This document shows, piece after piece, positions 17,371 through 25,937 of a stretch of DNA of 64,000 nt. The stretch is from Streptomyces sp. Je 1-332. Lineage in GTDB: Bacteria > Actinomycetota > Actinomycetes > Streptomycetales > Streptomycetaceae. The notes beneath the pieces were generated by a model. The model did not search any database, was not told the DNA's origin, and saw nothing but the letters and a program-made list of their open reading frames with translations. The stretch is taken from the NCBI RefSeq assembly GCF_040730185.1, contig NZ_CP160402.1:248001-312000 (forward strand). The letters run 5' to 3'. The stretch's first letter is position 1. Every line of letters starts with the position of its first letter. Position numbers and translations under genes: made by a program.

Positions 17371-18846
17371 CTACGGGATCACCGTGCCGGGGCCGTTGTC
17401 GCCGCTCAGGTTCGAGCCGAACAGGGCCTGCCCCGCCGGCGCACCGATGTCCACCGGGTTGTACGCGACCGCCCGCGAGGCCGTCGCTCCCGATGCGGTG
17501 CCGCGCAGCATCCACACCGCGCCGCCGTTCACGACGGCGTCCAGGTTCTCCCCGGGCGCGCCCGCGACCAGGTCCGCCTTGCCCTCCCCCGTCACGTCGA
17601 GCACGCGCAGCGACCCTCCGAATACGTCACCGGACTCCGCGACTCCCGGCACACCGGCCGTGTCCTGGTGGAACGCCTGCGCTCCCTTGCCGGAGAGTCC
17701 GTCCTTGCCGCCCTTGAGCAGCACGACAGCGCCCGCTTTGGCCTTCGAGCCGATCGCCTCGCCCGGTACACCGGCGGCCAGGTCGGGGTATCCGTCGCCG
17801 TTCACGTCGCCCGTGCTCAGCCGTCCGCCGAACTGGTCGCCCTTCTCGCTCACTCCGGGCACACCCGCCGTGTTCTGCGTGATCGTCTGCGTGCGGGTCT
17901 GGCTGGGGCCGGCCGGCGAACCGTAGTAGATCTTGACGGTACCCGGGTCCTCCTCGGTGCCCTCGGTGTCACCGCCCGGGAAGATCCGGGTGGCGAGGTC
18001 GGTGTTGCCGTCCTGGTCGAAGTCGGCGACGGCGGTGCCGGCCGCGGAGGACAGGGGCTGCGGGGCGGTGGACAGGCCGGCCTCGGTGCCGAGCCACAGT
18101 TTGCCGCCCTCGGCGTGGTTCTCGTAGACGTAGAAGGTCGCGAGGTCCTCGATGCCGTCGCCGTTGAAGTCGCCGGTGGCCGTCGAGTTGATGGAGTTGT
18201 CGGTGCTGTACACCTTCACCTGCTGCTCGCGGGCGGGGGTGCCGCCTCGGGCGAAGGGGCCGTAGAGCACGGCGTGGTAGTCGTAGTCCTCGCCGTTGCC
18301 CATGAACAGGTCAGCGTTTCCGTCCCCGTCGAAGTCGCCCGCGGTGATGTCGTCCCCGACCTGGGCGTCGGACGGTGCGCCGACACGTACAGCGCCCAAG
18401 CCCGAGATACCGCTTTCCCGGCCCCACAGGACGATCACCGATCCGTTGACGTTGTTCTCCGGCCGGTAGTCGCGGGCGACCACCGCCAGATCGGTCAGGC
18501 CGTCGCCGTCCAGGTCACGGGAGATCATCGCGTAGCCGAAGACCTGGTTGTCGCCGGAGGTGCCGGGGACGCCGGGGGTGTCCTGGGTGATGACCGTCGT
18601 GCGCGCGGGGCCGGGGCCGCTCGCCGAGCCGTAGCTGATCGTGACGTGGCCGGCTTGAGCGTGCCCACCGACCTTCGCGCCGGGGGCGGCGACGGCGACG
18701 TCCTGGTAGCCGTCGCCGTCGAAGTCCTCGCGCACGGTCACGGCGCCGTCCTTAGCGGATGCGGTGCCCGCGACGATCGGCACGCCGAGCGACCCGATCA
18801 GTGCGGCGGCCACGGCGGTCGATATGGCAGGTCGGCGGATGCCCAC
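17371..18846 (-). CDS. Secreted FG-GAP / integrin-alpha-like repeat protein
   Basis: A 491-residue exported protein with a signal peptide (about 1-31) and about six to seven FG-GAP repeats filling the rest, expected to fold as a seven-bladed beta-propeller. Each repeat carries a Ca-binding DxDGDGxxD-type loop: DFDGDGYQD, DLDGDGLTD, DFDGDGNAD, DFNGDGIED, DFDQDGNTD and DVNGDGYPD. No catalytic domain is visible. Streptomyces carry many of these; roles are mostly unknown, with binding of cell-surface or extracellular ligands assumed. The GTG start at 18846 follows AAGGAGGAA. It stands alone. Confidence 0.88.
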   Translation of the reverse strand: MGIRRPAISTAVAAALIGSLGVPIVAGTASAKDGAVTVREDFDGDGYQDVAVAAPGAKVGGHAQAGHVTISYGSASGPGPARTTVITQDTPGVPGTSGDNQVFGYAMISRDLDGDGLTDLAVVARDYRPENNVNGSVIVLWGRESGISGLGAVRVGAPSDAQVGDDITAGDFDGDGNADLFMGNGEDYDYHAVLYGPFARGGTPAREQQVKVYSTDNSINSTATGDFNGDGIEDLATFYVYENHAEGGKLWLGTEAGLSTAPQPLSSAAGTAVADFDQDGNTDLATRIFPGGDTEGTEEDPGTVKIYYGSPAGPSQTRTQTITQNTAGVPGVSEKGDQFGGRLSTGDVNGDGYPDLAAGVPGEAIGSKAKAGAVVLLKGGKDGLSGKGAQAFHQDTAGVPGVAESGDVFGGSLRVLDVTGEGKADLVAGAPGENLDAVVNGGAVWMLRGTASGATASRAVAYNPVDIGAPAGQALFGSNLSGDNGPGTVIP

Positions 18847-19021
18847 GGTTCCTCCTTGAGCGCGAGCGACGTCGAGACGCGTGCGCGCGGGTGTGATTCA
18901 TCTGCGAGACACGCGGAAACGGCTGATGGTTGTGCGGAGAACGGCATCTGAACGGGCGCGGGCCCGGCCGTGGCCCTGTGGCGGCAGAGCGCGTCCGCGA
19001 GCCGATACGGCACTACCGTCC

Positions 19022-19585
19022 TCAACGCACCACGCGGTGGCGGAGGTAGACGACTTGCGACTCGAAGGTGCGGGTCTCGACGAGTTCGAGGTCCACGTGT
19101 CGCTCGCGCTGGGGGAAGAACGGGATGCCACCGCCGACCAGCACCGGATAGACCTTGGCCCGGTACTCGTCGATCAGCCCCAGGGCGGCCACCTCGGCTG
19201 CGAGCGTCGCGCCGCCGATCGCGATGTCCCCCTCCCCCGGCGCGGCCCGCAACCGCTCGATCTCCTCCGCCAGGCCACCGGAGGCGAGGCGGGCGTTGCC
19301 CCGTACCGCTGACAGCGTGGTGGAGAAGACCACCTTCGGGAGCCGGTTCCAGATCGCGGCGAACTCCTGCCTGGAGTCCGGCAACGACAGATCCCGCTCG
19401 GCGTTCTCCCAGTACAGCATCGCCTCGTAGAGCCGCCGACCCAGCAGATGGACTCCGAGCCCCCGCACCTGGTCGGTGGCGAAGCGGAAGAGCTCCTCGT
19501 TGGGGCCCGTCCAGTCGAAGCCGCCGTCCGGCCCGACGATGTAACCGTCGAGCGAGACGCCCATCGAGTAGGTCACCTTGCGCAT
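19022..19585 (-). CDS. Dihydrofolate-reductase-family protein (RibD C-terminal domain)
   Basis: A 187-residue cytosolic protein of the RibD C-terminal / bacterial bifunctional deaminase-reductase fold (YyaP/YwjB-like). It opens with VTYSMGVSLDGYIVGPDG, typical of this family, and contains LLGRRLYEAM and DIAIGGATLAAEVAALGLIDEY in the NADPH-binding half. These stand-alone copies are thought to be NADPH-dependent reductases of unknown substrate. The ATG at 19585 is preceded by AGAGGAGGA. It is divergent from the RTX-like gene. Confidence 0.85.
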   Translation of the reverse strand: MRKVTYSMGVSLDGYIVGPDGGFDWTGPNEELFRFATDQVRGLGVHLLGRRLYEAMLYWENAERDLSLPDSRQEFAAIWNRLPKVVFSTTLSAVRGNARLASGGLAEEIERLRAAPGEGDIAIGGATLAAEVAALGLIDEYRAKVYPVLVGGGIPFFPQRERHVDLELVETRTFESQVVYLRHRVVR

Positions 19586-19790
19586 CGCAGTCCTCCTCTG
19601 TTGAGGGTTTCGACACTAGGACCGCCTGACGCCGTGGGGCTCATCGCGGCTCGCGCGCCGTCCACGTACCGGTCATCACTCCGTCCGCCGCTGTTCATGA
19701 GCCGCCGGGCAACTCCGCTCCTGGGCCTCCTGTCTAACGGGGTGACCAGCAGCACCACTGCACACGCACACCCCGAAGGGTCACTTCCGC

Positions 19791-20681
19791 ATGCGCATCC
19801 ACCGGACCATCGCAACCGCCGCCACCCTCGCCCTGACGCTCGGCACGGCCGTCTTAACGACCTCGACCGTCCAGGCCGCCCCGTCCGCCCCGTCCGCCCC
19901 GTCCGCCCCGTCCGCCCCGTCCGCCCCAGCGAACACGGCCTCCGTCGTCGTCGCGGACGGTGAGCTCTGGTACAAGGCGGCTCCCGGCCAGCAGAACGAG
20001 GTGACGGTCGACGAGGAGATCGACCACCGCGGCGAGCACGACTCCTACTACGTCATCACCTTCCACGACCAGTACGACATCGCCATCTCCGCCGACGCGG
20101 CGGAGTGGGACGAGTGCGCGTACCCCGAGGAGGGCGACCGCACCGCCGTGCGGTGCGCCGTCAAGATCCCGGAGAACTCGGACGACTCCGACAGCTACGA
20201 CATCGAACTCGGCGACGGGAACGACACCGCGACCCTCGCGCCCGACAGCCAGGCCTGGGCCGGGGTCTACGGCGGCGAGGGCAACGATGTCATCAAGGCG
20301 TCGGCCTCCGCGCTCCTGCACGGCGGTGACGGCGACGACCGCCTCGAGGGCGGCGGCGGCCCGTTCGGCTTCGGCCCGTGGGGCGACGCCGGTAACGACA
20401 CCCTCACCCGCTGCAGCACGGACTGCTTCGGCGGCCTCGGCAACGACTCGCTGACCGGCACCGACGAGGAGAACAACCTGCACGGTGAGGACGGCAGCGA
20501 CGTCCTGCACGGCAAGGGCGGCGCGGACGTCCTCTACGGCGGCAAGGGCAACGACAAGCTGTACGGCGAGGCGGGCAACGACACGCTGTGGGGCAACAGC
20601 GGCGACGACGTCCTGTGGGGCGGCACAGGCACCGACACGCTCTCCGGCGGCCCGGGCCGCAACGAAGTCCACCAGGACTGA
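19791..20681 (+). CDS. Secreted RTX-like calcium-binding repeat protein
   Basis: A 296-residue exported protein. A signal peptide (about 1-30) is followed by a run of five Pro-Ser-Ala units. Next comes an acidic beta-rich domain (about 48-140), then roughly seven hemolysin-type GGxGxDxLxG nonapeptide motifs (about 141-290) expected to form a Ca-dependent beta-roll. Examples are GGDGDDRLEGG, GGLGNDSLTG and GGKGNDKLYG. No toxin, lipase or protease domain is present. Streptomyces export it by Sec rather than the type I route used by Gram-negative RTX proteins. A strong hairpin follows the gene. Function unknown. Confidence 0.85.
   Translation: MRIHRTIATAATLALTLGTAVLTTSTVQAAPSAPSAPSAPSAPSAPANTASVVVADGELWYKAAPGQQNEVTVDEEIDHRGEHDSYYVITFHDQYDIAISADAAEWDECAYPEEGDRTAVRCAVKIPENSDDSDSYDIELGDGNDTATLAPDSQAWAGVYGGEGNDVIKASASALLHGGDGDDRLEGGGGPFGFGPWGDAGNDTLTRCSTDCFGGLGNDSLTGTDEENNLHGEDGSDVLHGKGGADVLYGGKGNDKLYGEAGNDTLWGNSGDDVLWGGTGTDTLSGGPGRNEVHQD
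19878..19927. repeat. 9-bp tandem repeat coding a Pro-Ser-Ala run
   Basis: Five tandem copies of the 9-bp unit CCGTCCGCC encode (PSA)5 directly after the signal peptide. It is an in-frame minisatellite whose copy number could vary between strains. Confidence 0.8.
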
Positions 20682-20726
20682 ACAGCACTCCCGACCGGGG
20701 TTCCGACCCGCACGAACGCGAGTAAC

Positions 20727-20753
20727 CACGGCAGGGGCAAAGCCCCTGCCGTG
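20727..20753. terminator. Hairpin terminator after the RTX-like gene
   Basis: CACGGCAGGGGC and GCCCCTGCCGTG form a perfect 12-bp stem with a 3-nt AAA loop, 45 nt past the RTX-like stop. The broken VOC gene converges on it from the other side, so it may act in both directions. Confidence 0.85.
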
Positions 20754-20794
20754 TACCCGAGTTCAGGTATCGGCCGTGGATGCCGCCCCGCGCT

Positions 20795-21137
20795 CTATCC
20801 GGGCTGCTGGGAGATGTTGACCATCCAGGTGATCCCGAACCGGTCGACGAGCGAGCCGGCCTCGTCACCCCATGACTGCTTCTCCAGGGGCAGCGTCACG
20901 GTGCCGCCGACGGACAACTTCTCGAAGTAGCCGCGGAGCTTGGGTGTCGCCACCGTCGAGGAAGACCGCGACGTTGTTGCCCGGGGTGTGGGGCATCCCT
21001 TCCCGGACGTCCCACGCCATCAGCGTGTAGCCGTCCGGGGTGCGGAGCGTGGCGTGCATGATCTTGTCGGGGTGCGGGACGTCCGGTGATCCGTATTCGG
21101 CGTAGGTGCCCATCTCGTTCTGCGGCCCCGCACACCA
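20795..21137 (-). pseudogene. Broken VOC-family (PhnB/glyoxalase-like) gene
   Basis: Two adjacent frames together give a PhnB-like VOC protein. The first part (down to about 20945) reads EYGSPDVPHPDKIMHATLRT ... GNNVAVFLDGGDTQ. The second part, one frame over, reads KLRGYFEKLSVGGTVTLPLE ... DRFGITWMVNISQQPG and stops at 20795. The shift falls in the short G-run at 20942-20944. About the first 25-30 residues of the family are also missing, because the methyltransferase gene ends at 21138. It is both truncated and frameshifted and should be inactive, unless the shift is a sequencing error. Confidence 0.75.
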
Positions 21138-21752
21138 TCAAGCGCGTTGCGCCCGATGGACACTGACGGCATAGCCGCCGCCCTCGTAGGGGTCGGCGTC
21201 CCATGTGGCGAAGCGGTCCACCAGGGTGAGGTGGGCCGCCGCGCAGTAGGCGTCGTACTCGGACAGGGTGATGGAGGGCGCTACGGGCAAGTGGGCCTCG
21301 TCCAGGCCGAAGCCGGCGACCATGAGGCCGCCCGGGCGCAGAGTCGCCGCCAGCCGGCCGACCGCGGCGGCCTCCGTGCCCGCGGCGAGGAGCGGGAAGA
21401 TGTTGCCGGCGGCGACCACGAGGTCGAACCCCTCCGCCACCTGGAGTTCGGCCGGGTCGAGCGTGGTCAGGTCGGCCTGGATCCAGGGCAGTTCCGGCGC
21501 CTGCCTGCGCGCCACGGCCAGCATGGACGCGTCACGGTCGACCCCGACACACTCGTACCCGAGCTCCGCCAGACGGATCATGACCCGGCCGGTACCGCAC
21601 CCGGCGTCCAGCACCCGCGCCCCGGCGGGCACCAGCGCGGCGCACAACCGTGCCTCACCGTGCATGTCCTTGCCACTACCGGCCAGGGCGGCGAACCGGG
21701 CGGCGTAGTCCTCCCCGGATGTCCCACCGGTCAACTCTTCCCAACGGCTCAT
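21138..21752 (-). CDS. Class I SAM-dependent methyltransferase
   Basis: A 204-residue cytosolic methyltransferase with SAM motif I VLDAGCGTGRVMIRLAELG, the acidic strand-2 end VGVDRD, and motif IV DLVVAAGNIFPLL. The C-terminal part (LTLVDRFATWDADPYEGGGY) resembles small-molecule methyltransferases of Streptomyces. Met at 21752 (MSRWEELTGG) is the natural start; the 61 codons upstream in this frame are Pro/Arg-rich and lie opposite the BrkB promoter. Substrate unknown. It abuts the broken VOC gene. Confidence 0.85.
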   Translation of the reverse strand: MSRWEELTGGTSGEDYAARFAALAGSGKDMHGEARLCAALVPAGARVLDAGCGTGRVMIRLAELGYECVGVDRDASMLAVARRQAPELPWIQADLTTLDPAELQVAEGFDLVVAAGNIFPLLAAGTEAAAVGRLAATLRPGGLMVAGFGLDEAHLPVAPSITLSEYDAYCAAAHLTLVDRFATWDADPYEGGGYAVSVHRAQRA

Positions 21753-21927
21753 GACAGACACCGTAGACGCACCGGGTGCCTGCACCGCACGCGCATCTGT
21801 TTCCTGATCGTCTGTGAACTGCCCGGATCGCGGCGGTGCCGGATTACGGCGTCGGCGTCTGGGCACCGGGCTCTGGTACGCGGGACCTCCTTCCGGCGTG
21901 CGACCGGACGAAAAGCGGGGGGCGGAG

Positions 21928-22881
21928 ATGGGCACGGCGACGACGGTTCCTCAGACGCGGGACATGGAGGGCGACGAGCTCTCCGGCGACGAGGCCTTCG
22001 TGGCGCTGCGTCACTACGGGGGCTGGCGGCTGCTGCGCGATGCCTTCGTGCGCTTCCGCTACGCCGACGGGTTCAGCCACTCCCGGGCACTGGCGCTGCA
22101 GACGGTCCTCGCGGTCGTCCCGCTCGCCATCGTCTTCGTCGGTCTGTCGAGCGTGCTGCACACGCAGGACATCGGCCGGTTCGCGGAGGTGGTCATTCAC
22201 CGTATGGCAGAAGGGCCGAGCGCCGATGTCGTCGACGAGGCGCTGGCCCGCAGCCGACGTACCGCGGGTGGTGGTACGCAGGTCGCGCTCTGGTTCGGGC
22301 TCGTGTTCTCCCTGGCCAACGTCACCACGGCGATGTGCCAGATCGAACGCGGCGCCAACCGGATCTACGGCAACGAACGCGACCGGCCCTTCCACCGCAA
22401 GTATCTGCGCGGCCTGGCCATGGCCGTGACCGCGGGCCTGCCCCTGGGCCTGGGTTTCGTGGTCATGGTGGCGGGTACCGACCTGGTGGCCGCGGCGGTG
22501 ACCGTCTTCGACGCCGGGGACGGGGTGAGCACCCTGTTCGGAGTGCTGCGCTGGCCGTTGGGTTTCGTGCTGGCGCTCGTAGCGGCGAGTGTCGTGTTCC
22601 GGCGCGCACCTCGGCGGCGCCAACCCGGTTACACGTGGCTTGCGTTCGGGGCGATGGTCTACCTCCTGCTGTGGACGGGCCTGACAGGCCTCCTGAGCCT
22701 GTATCTGTCGCTCAGCGGTTCCTTCGACACCGTCTACGGTCCGCTCAGCGCCTTCATGTCCCTGCTCCTGTGGGCCTACTTGACGTCGATAGCCCTCTTC
22801 CTGGGCCTGGCCTTCGCGGCCCAGCTCGAAGCGGCCCGTGCCCTGAATCCCGGCCCCGTCCAGGCGGACCCGGGAGTATGA
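21928..22881 (+). CDS. YihY/BrkB-family membrane protein
   Basis: A 317-residue integral membrane protein with about six transmembrane helices in the YihY/virulence factor BrkB family (once misnamed ribonuclease BN). Family features include YADGFSHSRALALQTVLAVVP in the first helix region, NRIYGNERDRPFHRKYLRGL in a cytoplasmic loop, and DTVYGPLSAFMSLLLWAYLT in the last helices. Biochemical role is not settled. The ATG at 21928 has GGGGGGCGGAG upstream; earlier in-frame Met lies in non-coding sequence. It is followed 40 nt later by the GyrI-like gene on the same strand. Confidence 0.88.
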   Translation: MGTATTVPQTRDMEGDELSGDEAFVALRHYGGWRLLRDAFVRFRYADGFSHSRALALQTVLAVVPLAIVFVGLSSVLHTQDIGRFAEVVIHRMAEGPSADVVDEALARSRRTAGGGTQVALWFGLVFSLANVTTAMCQIERGANRIYGNERDRPFHRKYLRGLAMAVTAGLPLGLGFVVMVAGTDLVAAAVTVFDAGDGVSTLFGVLRWPLGFVLALVAASVVFRRAPRRRQPGYTWLAFGAMVYLLLWTGLTGLLSLYLSLSGSFDTVYGPLSAFMSLLLWAYLTSIALFLGLAFAAQLEAARALNPGPVQADPGV

Positions 22882-22921
22882 GGAAGCTCAGAGCAGTCTC
22901 AGGAGGAGGGCATACCTCGGC

Positions 22922-23575
22922 ATGGCCGCCAAATACGACGTCAAGCGCGAGCTCAAGACGTGCTACGCGCCCAAGAACACCGACTGGGAGATCGTCGAGA
23001 TCCCCGAGCTCCGCTACGTCGCCATCGACGGGCACGGCGACCCGAACTCCAGCGCCGCCTACCGCCACGCGGTCGAGGCGCTCTACGCGGTTGCCTACAC
23101 CGTCAAATTCGCGAGCAAAGGCGACCTCGGCAGGGACTACGTCGTGGGCCCGCTCGAAGGGCTTTGGTGGGCGGAGAACATGGACGACTTCCTGGCCAGG
23201 CTCAAGGACAACTGGCAATGGCGACTCCTCATCCATGCCCCCGCCTGGGTCACCGACGAGATGATCGATGACGCCAGACACACTGCTCTGTCCAAGAAGG
23301 GTTTTCCGGCCATCGCGCACGTTCACTCGGAGACCTTGCGCGAGGGCACGAGCGCTCAGGTTCTCCACATCGGCTCGTACGACGACGAGACACCGATCCT
23401 GACCGAGCTGCACCAGGAGTACCTGCCTGCCCACGATCTCCGGGAAGCGGGGCTGCACCACGAGATCTACCTCAGCGACCCGCGCAGGACCGACCCCGCC
23501 AAACTCAGGACGGTCCTGCGGCAGCCCGTGAAGGCTCGGTCGCTCAGCCCCAGGTCTGTCCGGCCGGCTCCTTGA
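22922..23575 (+). CDS. GyrI-like small-molecule-binding domain protein
   Basis: A 217-residue stand-alone GyrI-like (SOUL/BacR-type) domain protein. The start KYDVKRELKTCYAPKNTDWE and the core EIPELRYVAIDGHGDP are characteristic; GSYDDETPILTELHQEYLP is the second repeat's signature. Such proteins bind small ligands and some hydrolyse cyclopropanoid genotoxins or reactive compounds. The ATG at 22922 follows GGAGG. The 3' end overlaps the convergent AhpD-like gene by 32 nt. Confidence 0.82.
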   Translation: MAAKYDVKRELKTCYAPKNTDWEIVEIPELRYVAIDGHGDPNSSAAYRHAVEALYAVAYTVKFASKGDLGRDYVVGPLEGLWWAENMDDFLARLKDNWQWRLLIHAPAWVTDEMIDDARHTALSKKGFPAIAHVHSETLREGTSAQVLHIGSYDDETPILTELHQEYLPAHDLREAGLHHEIYLSDPRRTDPAKLRTVLRQPVKARSLSPRSVRPAP

Positions 23576-24002
23576 CGGTGCGGTTGAGCCGGTTGAAGAA
23601 GTTGGTCAGCGCGATCTCCAGGTTGATCGCGCCGACCTCCTCCTCGGTGAAGTGGGCGTTGACCTCTTCCCAGATCTCGTCGGTGACGCCCTCCGCGCCA
23701 TCCTGCAACCGGGTGGCGCCCTCGGTCAGGGCCAGTGCCGCGCGCTCCGCATCGGTGTAGAACGGTGCCTCGCGCCAGGCGGATACGTTGTGCAGCCGCT
23801 CGTCGGTCTCACCGGCCTTCTTGCCCCCGGCGACACTGGCGTAGACGCACGCCGAGCAGCTGTTGATCTGGCTGGCGCGCAGGTGCACCAGCGTGAGCAG
23901 CTTCGGGTCGACGCCTCCGGCGGCGATCGCCTTGTGCAGATGCGAGATCGCGGTCCACAGGTCGGGGTTGCTCGTGTTCTTGTTCTTGAGACGGTTCTCC
24001 AT
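23544..24002 (-). CDS. AhpD/carboxymuconolactone-decarboxylase-like peroxidase-fold protein
   Basis: A 152-residue all-helical AhpD-fold protein. The core LVHLRASQINSCSACVYASV carries the redox CxxC (Cys-Ser-Ala-Cys) followed by the usual hydrophobic helix, and SAWREAPFYTDAERAALALTEG is the second typical stretch. It may reduce peroxides or act as a disulfide-exchange partner. It is divergent from the ECF sigma factor gene next door, a pairing known for ECF41-type sigma factors and COE (carboxymuconolactone decarboxylase / oxidoreductase / epimerase) genes, so it is the likely target of that sigma factor. GAAGGAG lies upstream of the ATG. Confidence 0.88.
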   Translation of the reverse strand: MENRLKNKNTSNPDLWTAISHLHKAIAAGGVDPKLLTLVHLRASQINSCSACVYASVAGGKKAGETDERLHNVSAWREAPFYTDAERAALALTEGATRLQDGAEGVTDEIWEEVNAHFTEEEVGAINLEIALTNFFNRLNRTVKEPAGQTWG

Positions 24003-24089
24003 GCGGGAGTGCTCTCCTTCAAAGGCGTTACGTCGACGGGCTGTTGACCGTCACCCCTATGACGGAGCAGCTTCGAGGAAGGTAACAAC

Positions 24090-24992
24090 ATGCCCGACAC
24101 CCACCCCACGGATCCGATCGTCGATGCCTTCGAGTCCCACCGCGAACGGCTCCGAGGCGTTGCCTACCGGGTCCTTGGATCACACGCCGACGCGGAGGAC
24201 GTGGTCCAGGAGGCGTGGCTGCGTCTGTCCCGTCAGGGCGCCGGCACCATCGACAACCTCGGCGGCTGGCTGACCACCGTGGTCGGCCGCATCAGCCTCG
24301 ACGTCCTGCGGTCGGGCCGCAGGCGCCCGGAAGTCTCCTACGACGAACAGCCGTCCGAGTTCAACGGGACGATCGACGACGCCCCTGCTCCGGAAGAACT
24401 GGTGGCGCTCGGGGACTCCGTGGGCCTCGCGCTCCTCACGGTCCTGGACTCGCTGCGACCGGACGAACGACTGGCGTTCGTGCTGCACGACGTGTTCGCC
24501 GTGCCCCACGGGGAGATAGCCACGATTCTCGGCAAGTCCGCCGACGCGACCAAGATGCTCACAAGCCGCGCCCGCAGGAAAGTACGGGCCGCCCGGCAGC
24601 CGGCGAGCGCCGGACGGCAACAACGCGAAGTGGTCCAAGCCTTCCTTGCCGCGGCCGGCGCCGGTCAGTTCGAGCGGCTGCTGCAGGTTCTGCACCCGGA
24701 GGTGAAGTTCACCGTCGACACCCCGAACGGTCGGTTCGTCACGCTCGGAGCGACCGAAGTCGCCACCCGCGCGCGACTGGCCGGCAGCGCGGCACGAGGG
24801 CAGGAGGTCAGCGTCAACGGCCGCCCCGGCGTCATCTCCTGGAGCCAGGACGGGGCCCCGGCCGCCCTGCTCTCCTTCACCGTCACCGACGGCCGCATCA
24901 CCGAAATCACCGCCGTGGTCGACCCGGCCAGACTCGCGCTCATGGACCTGCCGGACCCGGCGCGAGGGCGGCAGGACGTCCAGAGGGCTTGA
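24090..24992 (+). CDS. ECF sigma factor with SnoaL-like C-terminal domain (SigJ/ECF41-like)
   Basis: A 300-residue RNA polymerase sigma factor. Region 2 covers about 1-75 (YRVLGSHADAEDVVQEAWLR), region 4 about 105-170 (RPDERLAFVLHDVFAVPHGE; GKSADATKMLTSRARRKV), and a SnoaL-like domain about 175-290. In this class the C-terminal domain replaces an anti-sigma factor and tunes activity from within. The WLPEP motif of classic ECF41 is not visible in the linker, so it may belong to a related SigJ-type group. GAGGAAGG precedes the ATG. The divergent AhpD-like gene is the probable target. Confidence 0.88.
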   Translation: MPDTHPTDPIVDAFESHRERLRGVAYRVLGSHADAEDVVQEAWLRLSRQGAGTIDNLGGWLTTVVGRISLDVLRSGRRRPEVSYDEQPSEFNGTIDDAPAPEELVALGDSVGLALLTVLDSLRPDERLAFVLHDVFAVPHGEIATILGKSADATKMLTSRARRKVRAARQPASAGRQQREVVQAFLAAAGAGQFERLLQVLHPEVKFTVDTPNGRFVTLGATEVATRARLAGSAARGQEVSVNGRPGVISWSQDGAPAALLSFTVTDGRITEITAVVDPARLALMDLPDPARGRQDVQRA

Positions 24993-25080
24993 AGTAGATC
25001 GTCTGGGCCGCTTGCCGGGGGCCACACCGGTCATGCTCTTGCTGAAGGGTTCTGATCACGCACGGAGAGGGAGGCCACGA

Positions 25081-25923
25081 GTGAACTGGGCACTTGGCGA
25101 AGAGTTCGAGACGCCTGAAGGGGTGGTGCGGTGGCGGGCGCTGGGCAGTGGAGACCCGGTCGTGCTGGTGCACGGCACCCCGTACTCCTCCCTCCTCTGG
25201 CGGGACATCGCACCGGCCCTCGCCCGTACTCGGAGGGTCTTCGTGTTCGACCACCTCGGCTTCGGCCAGTCGGACCAGCGCGAGGGCCAGGACCTCAGCC
25301 TGGCGGCCCACGCGAGGAACTTCGCCGGGCTCCTCGACCACTGGGAGCTGTCCCGCCCCAGCGTCGTCGCCCACGACATCGGCGGCGCCGTGGCTCTTCG
25401 GACACTGCTGCTCGAGGAGCGGAGCTACCGGGACCTGACGCTCTTCGACGCGGTGAGCGGCGGTGAGTGGGAGCGCGGGCTCTTCCAGCTCATCCTGGAG
25501 CACTCCGATGCCCTCGCGCAGCTTCCGGACTACGCTCACGAAGCGCTGGTGGCCAGCCATATGCGCCATGCGACGCACATCGGTCTGCGACCGGAGGTCC
25601 TCGACGCGTTCCTCGCACCGTGGCGGGGACCCGAGGGACAGGCCGCGTTCTACCGCCAGTACCGCCAGATCAGGCAGTCGGACACAGCCGCGTACGAGCA
25701 TCTGCTGGGCGGCATGTCGCTTCCGGTACGCCTCATCTGGGGGCGCGAGGACCGCATCCTGCCTCCGGAGTACGCCAGTTGGCTGCACGCGCGCATCCCC
25801 CGCGCCGAGCTGCATTGGGTCGAGGGAGCGGGCCACCTGCTCCAGGAGGACGCCCCGGGGCAGCTGTCGGCCTTCCTGACCGCCGGATTCCCCTCGGCTA
25901 GTGCCCGGCCAGTCATGGAGTGA
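25081..25923 (+). CDS. Alpha/beta hydrolase of the haloalkane dehalogenase / epoxide hydrolase type
   Basis: A 280-residue cytosolic hydrolase. The oxyanion loop LVHGTPYSSLLW, the nucleophile elbow VAHDIGG with Asp99, the acid Asp224 in GREDRILP and His252 in GAGHLLQED make a complete triad. An Asp nucleophile marks the haloalkane dehalogenase, fluoroacetate dehalogenase and epoxide hydrolase branch rather than the Ser esterases. The GTG at 25081 follows GGAGAGGGAGG; the longer frame starting at 25012 has no such site. It is 88 nt downstream of the sigma factor gene on the same strand and might be co-transcribed. Substrate unknown. Confidence 0.85.
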   Translation: MNWALGEEFETPEGVVRWRALGSGDPVVLVHGTPYSSLLWRDIAPALARTRRVFVFDHLGFGQSDQREGQDLSLAAHARNFAGLLDHWELSRPSVVAHDIGGAVALRTLLLEERSYRDLTLFDAVSGGEWERGLFQLILEHSDALAQLPDYAHEALVASHMRHATHIGLRPEVLDAFLAPWRGPEGQAAFYRQYRQIRQSDTAAYEHLLGGMSLPVRLIWGREDRILPPEYASWLHARIPRAELHWVEGAGHLLQEDAPGQLSAFLTAGFPSASARPVME

Positions 25924-25937
25924 GTGCGACGACGGGG

